Shown here in pieces: positions 13,859-18,407 of a stretch of 18,407 bases of DNA. How positions within the stretch are numbered: position 1 is the first letter of the stretch; the number at the start of each line of letters is the position of its first letter. The DNA is taken from contig JBEPWQ010000050.1 of the NCBI GenBank assembly GCA_041642315.1, forward strand, positions 1-18,407. Reading direction: 5' to 3'. This stretch comes from JAABSQ01 sp041642315. GTDB taxonomy: Bacteria > Desulfobacterota > Desulfobacteria > Desulfobacterales > Desulfococcaceae. The position numbers and the translations under genes were made by a program. Below the pieces are notes generated by a model. The model did no database searches and was not told the origin of the DNA. It saw nothing but the letters and a program-made list of their open reading frames with translations.

Positions 13859-16800
13859 ATATTTTCCTGAGATCGCTTCTGCGCCGCGATGATCTCTCCG
13901 CGGTTTCCGGGACCCATATCGGGCCGCCTCCTGTCCGTGATATCCTCGAAGCTGACCGCCAGCCGGTTTCCGGTGAGACGAAAAGCGATGATGCGATAGA
14001 CGCCTTCGAGTTTCTCATCCCGGTACTCCAGGTGATCCGTAAAATGGGTTTCACCGGACTGCATCACATCGAGAAACCGCCCGGTCAAGCCGCTCCTGGA
14101 GGCTTCCGGCCATATTTCATCGAATGTTTTCCCCCGCCAATCCTGAATTTTCATGCCCGTGAGTCTTTCCGCCTCCTGATTGCCGTGGATCAGAACCAGC
14201 CGATCCTTCGAATCGAATTCATAAAGAAACAGGCCCGAGGGCATAAACCGAATAATGTCTTCGCAGGTCTGCCGACTTTCTTCCAGCTTGATTTCCGCCA
14301 GCCTCAGCTCGGTAATGTCCTGAAACACCCCCTGAACCCGTTCCACCCGGCCGTTGTTCATTTCCGGGCGGCCGATGGTCCGCACCCATCGACGTCGCCC
14401 TGCCGCCGTCACGATCTGCAGCGTCAGGTCATAGGCGTGCCCGTCCGCCACCGCTTTTTGAAAGGCCGCCGCAATCGCCTCGCGATGCTCCGGGGCGTAA
14501 TATCGAATCCCCTCCTCCGGGGAGGGGACTTCTCCGGGCTCCAGTTCATGAATGCGGAAGGTCTCTTCCGACCAGCGGTGCTCGCCGGTTCGGGTAAGGT
14601 AGGACCAGCTTCCCACCCGGGCCAGTCTGGCGGTCTCCCGCAGCTCGTTTTCCCTTTCCGCCAGCGCCCGCTGGTTTTCCTGGGAGTGGGTGATATCCAC
14701 AAAAGTCATGACCGCACCGGAATAGGTATTCGGACCGATCTGATAGGGCAATATCCGCATCAGATACCAGGCCCCGTCCTCCGTGGACACCTCCTTTTCG
14801 ACCGGGTCGACACGGTCCAGCACATCCCGGGCCAGTTTCACCGGATCGACATCCACCAGCCGGTGAGACAGGTGCGTCATGGGATGGCCGATATCGGTGT
14901 CCCAGATTTTAAAAATCTTTGTAATTTCCGGAGAGTATTTTCGGATTTCCAGATTCTCATCCAGCAGCAGCTGGCCGATCCGGGTGCTGGTCAGAAGATT
15001 TTCAACATCATTGTTGAGTTCGGTGAGTTCAATGATCTTCCGCTGGTACTCGGAGTTGACCGTATGCAGTTCTTCGTTGGTCGATTGAAGCTCCTCATTG
15101 GTGGACTGAAGCTCCTCATTGCTGGCCAGCAGCTCTTCATTGGTGGCCTGAAGTTCTTCATTGGCGGTCTCCAGCTCCTCGATGGTGGCCTGAAGGTTTT
15201 CCCGGGTGAACTGGAGGTCCTGCTCCAGATCGCGAATCCGTTGCTGGGTTTCCTCCCCGACATCGTATGTGTTCGCCTTTTTCTCCGCTATGCAGGCCGG
15301 ATCGGCATCGATCTCCTCAAGGAAAACGGTCACCAGCGACTCCTCCCCTTTGCGCTCCGGCAGGGGTTTGATCCGCATGCGAAGTACACCGGTATGATCC
15401 CGGTACTGAAGGCGGATATTGGTGTAGGTCAACTCATCCCGATTGCGGAAAACCCGCTGGATACCGGTGGCCAGCGGAATGGACAGGTCTTTTGCCGCCA
15501 TCTTGGCGATGTCGTTTTGCACCTTTCCCGAGGGTAGCTTGAAGTACCCCTCCGTATCACCGATGATGTGAAGCACCTCCATCCGTTCATTGACCACGAT
15601 GGTCAGCGGAATGTATTCCTGTGCCAGAACCGCCATCAACCGTTCCAGGAGGCGGTCCGATTCGACTGAGGAAAAGGAGCGCCTTTCCAGGCTGTATCGA
15701 CGAAACTCCCCCGGACGGGGAAACGAAGGAGGTCTCTCGGACAGCATCGTATGGTTCACCGGCGGACGCCGGTCCCCGCGGGCACGGAAAATCTTGTGCT
15801 TCTGATGGAGAACATCGAAACGGTCCATGAGATCACCGGTGGTCTCGCTCGTCCCCAATATCAGAATGCCGTCGGCGTTGAGCGAAAATCGAAACATTTC
15901 GAGCACCCGTTTCTGAAGAACCGGCTGCAGATAGATCAACAGGTTTCGGCAGCTCACCAGATCGATGTTGGTAAACGGGGGATCCTTGATGATATTGTGC
16001 TGCGCAAAGACGACCATCTCCCGGATATTCCGGGCGACCTGGAAATTTTCCTCCCTGCGGTAGAAATATTTTGTCAGAAGATGGGTCGACAGATCCGCCG
16101 CGATGCTTTCCGGATAGAGCCCGGCCCCCGCCTGAAGAATGGCGTCGCGATCCACATCCGTGGCGAATATCTTGATATCCCGGGAAAGCCCCAGATCGGC
16201 CATGCATTCCCGGGTGAGAATCGCCAGGGTATACGCCTCCTCGCCGGTGGAACAGCCCCCCACCCAGAACCGCACCTCCCTTTCGGCAGCGCGTTTCAAC
16301 AATTCCGGAAGCCATTCGCGGCGCAGTTCCTTCCAAACATCGGGGTCACGAAAAAAGCTGGTCACACCGATCAGCAGTTCCCGGTAGAGGGTCATTACCT
16401 CTCCGGGGTAGCCCTGAAGATATTCGACATAATCCCGAATATCCTGAACCTGATTCACCGTCATCCGTCGTTCAATACGGCGGTGGACCGTGCTGGGTTT
16501 GTAGTGGGTGAAATCGATCTTGCACCGGTCCCTGAGGATCGCAAAAATCCGGGTCAGTCCGTTTTCATCGTCGGAAAGGGCCTCTGAACGGCCTGTTCTC
16601 GCCACATAGGGATGCTTGACAAAAGCCAGGATCTCTTTGGGCATCTCTTCCGGCGGCAGAATGAAATCGGCCAGACCGGTGGATATGGCGGCTCGGGGCA
16701 TGCCGTCGAATTTGGCGGTGGTCTCGCTCTGCACCATGACCATTCCGCCGGCCTCTTTGATGGACCGAACCCCGCGCATGCCGTCGCTGCCGGTTCCGGA

Positions 16801-17211
16801 CAGGATAATGGCGATCGCCTTTTCCCCCTGGTCCTCGGCCAGAGAGCGCAGGAAAACGTCTATGGGCAAATTGATGCCGCGGGAATGATCCTGTTCACCC
16901 AGCATCAGTTTGCCGTGAAAAATGGTCAGATTCTTTTTGGGCGGAATCAGATAGAGGCTGTTGGCCGCCACCCGCATGCCGTCTTCCGCGCGATGGACCG
17001 TCATTTCCGTTTTCTTGGACAGCAGCTCCTTCATCATGCTCTTGTAATCCGGAGAAAGGTGCTGAATCAAGATGAAAGCGAAGCCGCTGTCGGGGTCCAT
17101 GTGAGAAAAAAAGGCCTCGATGGCCTCCAACCCGCCGGCCGACGCACCGATACCGATATAGTAGGCCGGTTCTCGTCCGGAATCTTTGTTGCTGGGGTTG
17201 TCCTGGGTCAT
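13855..17211 (-). CDS. CheB-CheR-PAS hybrid signalling protein
   Basis: This 1118-residue multidomain protein starts at an ATG with GGAGG seven bases upstream. Residues about 15-200 are a CheB methylesterase domain with its triad visible: Ser24 (GASAGG), His51 (QHLSP) and Asp143 (GTGSDGMRG). There is no N-terminal receiver. Residues about 215-475 are a CheR methyltransferase: RELLIGVTSFFRD, the SAM loop WVGGCSTGEEAYTLA (316-330), ATDVD (350-354) and CRNLLIYL (421-428). A PAS-like region (about 520-640) precedes a long coiled coil (about 650-740), then PAS domains near 741-850, 860-985 and 990-1100. The protein ends without a kinase domain; the kinase is the overlapping downstream gene. No receptor (MCP) is encoded here. 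Such hybrids are usually sensory regulators outside the classical flagellar chemotaxis pathway. Substrate and signal are unknown. Confidence 0.92.
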   Translation of the reverse strand: MTQDNPSNKDSGREPAYYIGIGASAGGLEAIEAFFSHMDPDSGFAFILIQHLSPDYKSMMKELLSKKTEMTVHRAEDGMRVAANSLYLIPPKKNLTIFHGKLMLGEQDHSRGINLPIDVFLRSLAEDQGEKAIAIILSGTGSDGMRGVRSIKEAGGMVMVQSETTAKFDGMPRAAISTGLADFILPPEEMPKEILAFVKHPYVARTGRSEALSDDENGLTRIFAILRDRCKIDFTHYKPSTVHRRIERRMTVNQVQDIRDYVEYLQGYPGEVMTLYRELLIGVTSFFRDPDVWKELRREWLPELLKRAAEREVRFWVGGCSTGEEAYTLAILTRECMADLGLSRDIKIFATDVDRDAILQAGAGLYPESIAADLSTHLLTKYFYRREENFQVARNIREMVVFAQHNIIKDPPFTNIDLVSCRNLLIYLQPVLQKRVLEMFRFSLNADGILILGTSETTGDLMDRFDVLHQKHKIFRARGDRRPPVNHTMLSERPPSFPRPGEFRRYSLERRSFSSVESDRLLERLMAVLAQEYIPLTIVVNERMEVLHIIGDTEGYFKLPSGKVQNDIAKMAAKDLSIPLATGIQRVFRNRDELTYTNIRLQYRDHTGVLRMRIKPLPERKGEESLVTVFLEEIDADPACIAEKKANTYDVGEETQQRIRDLEQDLQFTRENLQATIEELETANEELQATNEELLASNEELQSTNEELQSTNEELHTVNSEYQRKIIELTELNNDVENLLTSTRIGQLLLDENLEIRKYSPEITKIFKIWDTDIGHPMTHLSHRLVDVDPVKLARDVLDRVDPVEKEVSTEDGAWYLMRILPYQIGPNTYSGAVMTFVDITHSQENQRALAERENELRETARLARVGSWSYLTRTGEHRWSEETFRIHELEPGEVPSPEEGIRYYAPEHREAIAAAFQKAVADGHAYDLTLQIVTAAGRRRWVRTIGRPEMNNGRVERVQGVFQDITELRLAEIKLEESRQTCEDIIRFMPSGLFLYEFDSKDRLVLIHGNQEAERLTGMKIQDWRGKTFDEIWPEASRSGLTGRFLDVMQSGETHFTDHLEYRDEKLEGVYRIIAFRLTGNRLAVSFEDITDRRRPDMGPGNRGEIIAAQKRSQENI
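15052..15190 (-). repeat. 21-base heptad repeat coding a NEEL coiled coil
   Basis: Within the CheB-CheR-PAS gene, residues about 680-720 repeat a seven-residue unit of the type (A/S/T)NEELQ(A/S)T at least five times (ATIEEL, TANEEL, ATNEEL, ASNEEL, STNEEL twice). In DNA this gives imperfect 21-base units with synonymous drift. It forms a coiled-coil signal linker between the enzyme half and the C-terminal PAS half. This motif is common in CheB/CheR/PAS hybrids, and copy number may vary between strains. Confidence 0.75.
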
Positions 17212-17330
17212 CAGCCGCCTCCGTGGTCTGGCGTATCCGCATCGATAGAGAAACCAAATTTGAAATGATATGGATTACCACAAACCAGGAAGGGGATCAA
17301 TTCATACCATTCCGTTTTTGAATACATCCT

Positions 17331-17349
17331 CCCTTCCGAATGGGAAGGG
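17331..17349. repeat. 7-bp inverted repeat upstream of the CheB-CheR-PAS gene
   Basis: CCCTTCC (17331-17337) and GGAAGGG (17343-17349) are exact inverted repeats around a five-base spacer. They lie about 120 bases upstream of the gene start in the 231-base gap before mtgA. No T-run follows on either strand, so a protein-binding site or leader hairpin is as likely as a terminator. Confidence 0.45.
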
Positions 17350-17409
17350 TAAAGAAAAGATTCACAAAACACTCAAATCCGTGAACAGGATATAACAAGG
17401 GGTATTCAA

Positions 17410-17428
17410 AAAATCCAAGAAAGATTTT
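17410..17428 (-). terminator. AT-rich weak terminator hairpin after mtgA
   Basis: Read on the minus strand, AAAATC pairs with GATTTT across a seven-base loop, and the stem runs directly into further T residues. It begins about 15 bases past the mtgA stop. The stem is AT-rich and weak, so support is modest. Confidence 0.3.
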
Positions 17429-17442
17429 GAAAAGGAGAGAAT

Positions 17443-18225
17443 CTAATCCCGTGCAACCGCATTCAGGGTCGCCTGCCCGAGCTGCCGCATCTGTTGACGA
17501 ATCCATGCGCTGCGCCGAGTCACGTATCCGGATGGGGGCTGTATGCGGTATCGGTAGGGGTTGGGCAGGGCTGCTGCCATCCGGGAGACCTGGGTTCGGG
17601 TAAGATCTGCGGCGGATCGGCCGAAAAAATGGCGGGCGGCGGCTTCCACCCCGTAGATATTGGGGCCGAATTCGACGATGTTGAGGTACACCTCGAGAAT
17701 CCGGGTTTTGGGCCAGAGGAGTTCCAGCAAAAGGGTGAAATAGGCCTCGATCCCCTTGCGGATCCAGGAGCGCGCCGGATAGAGGAATAAATTTTTGGCG
17801 GTCTGCTGGGTGATGGTGCTGCCGCCCCGGATGCGTTCGCTCTCCCGGTTGTAATCGACGGCTGCAAAAATCGCCTCCCAGTCGAACCCGTGGTGCTGCG
17901 GAAACCGCTGGTCTTCGGCGGCGATCACCGCCAGCTGCATCTCCGGAGAAACCGCCTCCAGACCGACCCACTCATGTTGAACCTTCGGCATCGATTCGGC
18001 CGGCGGGGCCACGGCCCGATATATCCGCCAGGCCCAGATCGGCGGATCGACCATGCGAAACGTCCATACAAAGGCACCGGTCGACAGGACCCATAGGGCC
18101 ATCAAAAAACCGGCCCACCGCACCATGCGTTTCCAGAGGGTCGCCGCCCGGGAGGGCGCCGCTGTGGAGCGCTTGGCGCCCCGAAGGCCTCGCTTTTTCC
18201 CTCGCCCGCGAGGTTTAGCGGTCAC
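17443..18225 (-). CDS. mtgA: Monofunctional biosynthetic peptidoglycan transglycosylase
   Basis: This 260-residue GT51 enzyme polymerises lipid II into glycan strands at the outer face of the inner membrane. A basic N-terminus (about 1-35) is followed by one transmembrane anchor (about 37-57), then the catalytic domain: IAAEDQRFPQHHGFDW with the catalytic Glu104, GGSTITQQ (134-141), RKGIEAYFT, and RILEVYLN (175-182) near the second glutamate region, then EFGPNIYGVEAAARHFFG. There is no transpeptidase domain, and the length matches MtgA. The start is GTG at 18225, with GGGGAG somewhat distant (about 11 bases), so initiation may be weak; no better in-frame start precedes the membrane segment. 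The upstream partial ORF ends 17 bases before the start, suggesting an operon. Confidence 0.92.
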   Translation of the reverse strand: MTAKPRGRGKKRGLRGAKRSTAAPSRAATLWKRMVRWAGFLMALWVLSTGAFVWTFRMVDPPIWAWRIYRAVAPPAESMPKVQHEWVGLEAVSPEMQLAVIAAEDQRFPQHHGFDWEAIFAAVDYNRESERIRGGSTITQQTAKNLFLYPARSWIRKGIEAYFTLLLELLWPKTRILEVYLNIVEFGPNIYGVEAAARHFFGRSAADLTRTQVSRMAAALPNPYRYRIQPPSGYVTRRSAWIRQQMRQLGQATLNAVARD

Positions 18226-18242
18226 AAAAACCAGATCTCCCC

Positions 18243-18407
18243 TTATGAAATCGGATCGACATGGCCGGTAAAGTAATCACGGAAGGGACCCGATTTCAAC
18301 CTCGCACTGAGGAAGACCGCCTTATCAACGGACTGGATTTGCACTTCACCACCCGTTTTCGAGGCTTTTAGGCAACCCTGGCGCCGAAAAAAGGATTTGG
18401 AATCGGG
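18243..18407 (-). CDS. C-terminal end of an unidentified protein (runs off right edge)
   Basis: A minus-strand frame stays open from the window edge for 54 codons to a TAA at 18243-18245. Its stop lies 17 bases before the mtgA GTG, and the mtgA ribosome site sits in between, as expected for an operon. The residues include KASKTGGEVQIQSVDKAVFL and end GHVDPIS. I recognise no family. No start codon that would make a complete gene is visible. A competing 36-residue plus-strand frame (18261-18371) lacks a ribosome site. The claim rests on the open frame and spacing only. Confidence 0.4.
   Translation of the reverse strand, partial: PDSKSFFRRQGCLKASKTGGEVQIQSVDKAVFLSARLKSGPFRDYFTGHVDPIS

Noticed and set aside
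13828..15537. A 569-codon open frame on the plus strand opposite the CheB-CheR-PAS gene
   Set aside because: It mirrors the codon bias of the minus-strand gene. Its GGL/LLIGG repeats are the antisense reading of the NEELQ heptads, and it has no domain of its own.
18261..18371. A 36-residue plus-strand frame at the right edge (MAGKVITEG...)
   Set aside because: It has no ribosome site and overlaps a better-placed minus-strand open frame upstream of mtgA.

Overview
The window is an 18.4 kb, fairly GC-rich, gene-dense bacterial chromosomal segment. I infer an anaerobe of the Desulfobacterota (deltaproteobacterial sulfate-reducer or syntroph type). The grounds are a NifV-type homocitrate synthase, an iron-containing alcohol dehydrogenase, a PilZ protein with a coiled-coil lead-in, a CheB/CheR/PAS hybrid and many PAS/kinase modules. 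This is a judgement from gene content and protein style, not from a marker gene. I see no rRNA, tRNA, CRISPR array, insertion sequence, integrase or phage gene.

Layout: (1) 1-186, minus strand: N-terminus of an iron-dependent alcohol dehydrogenase, running off the left edge. (2) 539-2661, plus strand: a small HEPN-like protein, a NifV-like homocitrate synthase and a PilZ protein. (3) 2741-4169, minus strand: a compact set of flavin-reductase-like protein, FluC fluoride channel and DUF2784 membrane protein, convergent with the PilZ gene. (4) 4440-6915, plus strand: a THUMP-domain RNA methyltransferase, an unrecognised small ORF and an AEC-family transporter. (5) 7033-9035, plus strand: two consecutive sugar-nucleotide epimerases (GalE/Gne-like, then UDP-glucuronate 4-epimerase-like). 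(6) 9295-12375, plus strand: succinate dehydrogenase flavoprotein and iron-sulfur subunits, then a flavodoxin, with no membrane-anchor gene in the window. (7) 12524-17211, minus strand: a 1118-residue CheB-CheR-PAS protein whose stop overlaps (ATGA) the start of a PAS histidine kinase. (8) 17443-18407, minus strand: monofunctional transglycosylase MtgA, preceded by the C-terminal end of an unidentified protein at the right edge.

How the genes relate: the two epimerases plausibly supply UDP-sugars for surface polysaccharide. SdhA and SdhB form the soluble half of complex II and need an anchor encoded elsewhere. The CheB-CheR-PAS protein and the overlapping kinase look like one sensory unit split over two genes, with no receptor or response regulator nearby. 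The flavin reductase, FluC and DUF2784 genes look co-transcribed.

Most of the window is ordinary housekeeping and accessory content. I did not find a clearly new multi-gene system. The observations most worth following are the split CheB-CheR-PAS/kinase pair, the HEPN-like gene beside an isolated NifV, the anchorless sdhAB with a flavodoxin, and two unassigned ORFs (5671-5967 and the right-edge partial ORF).
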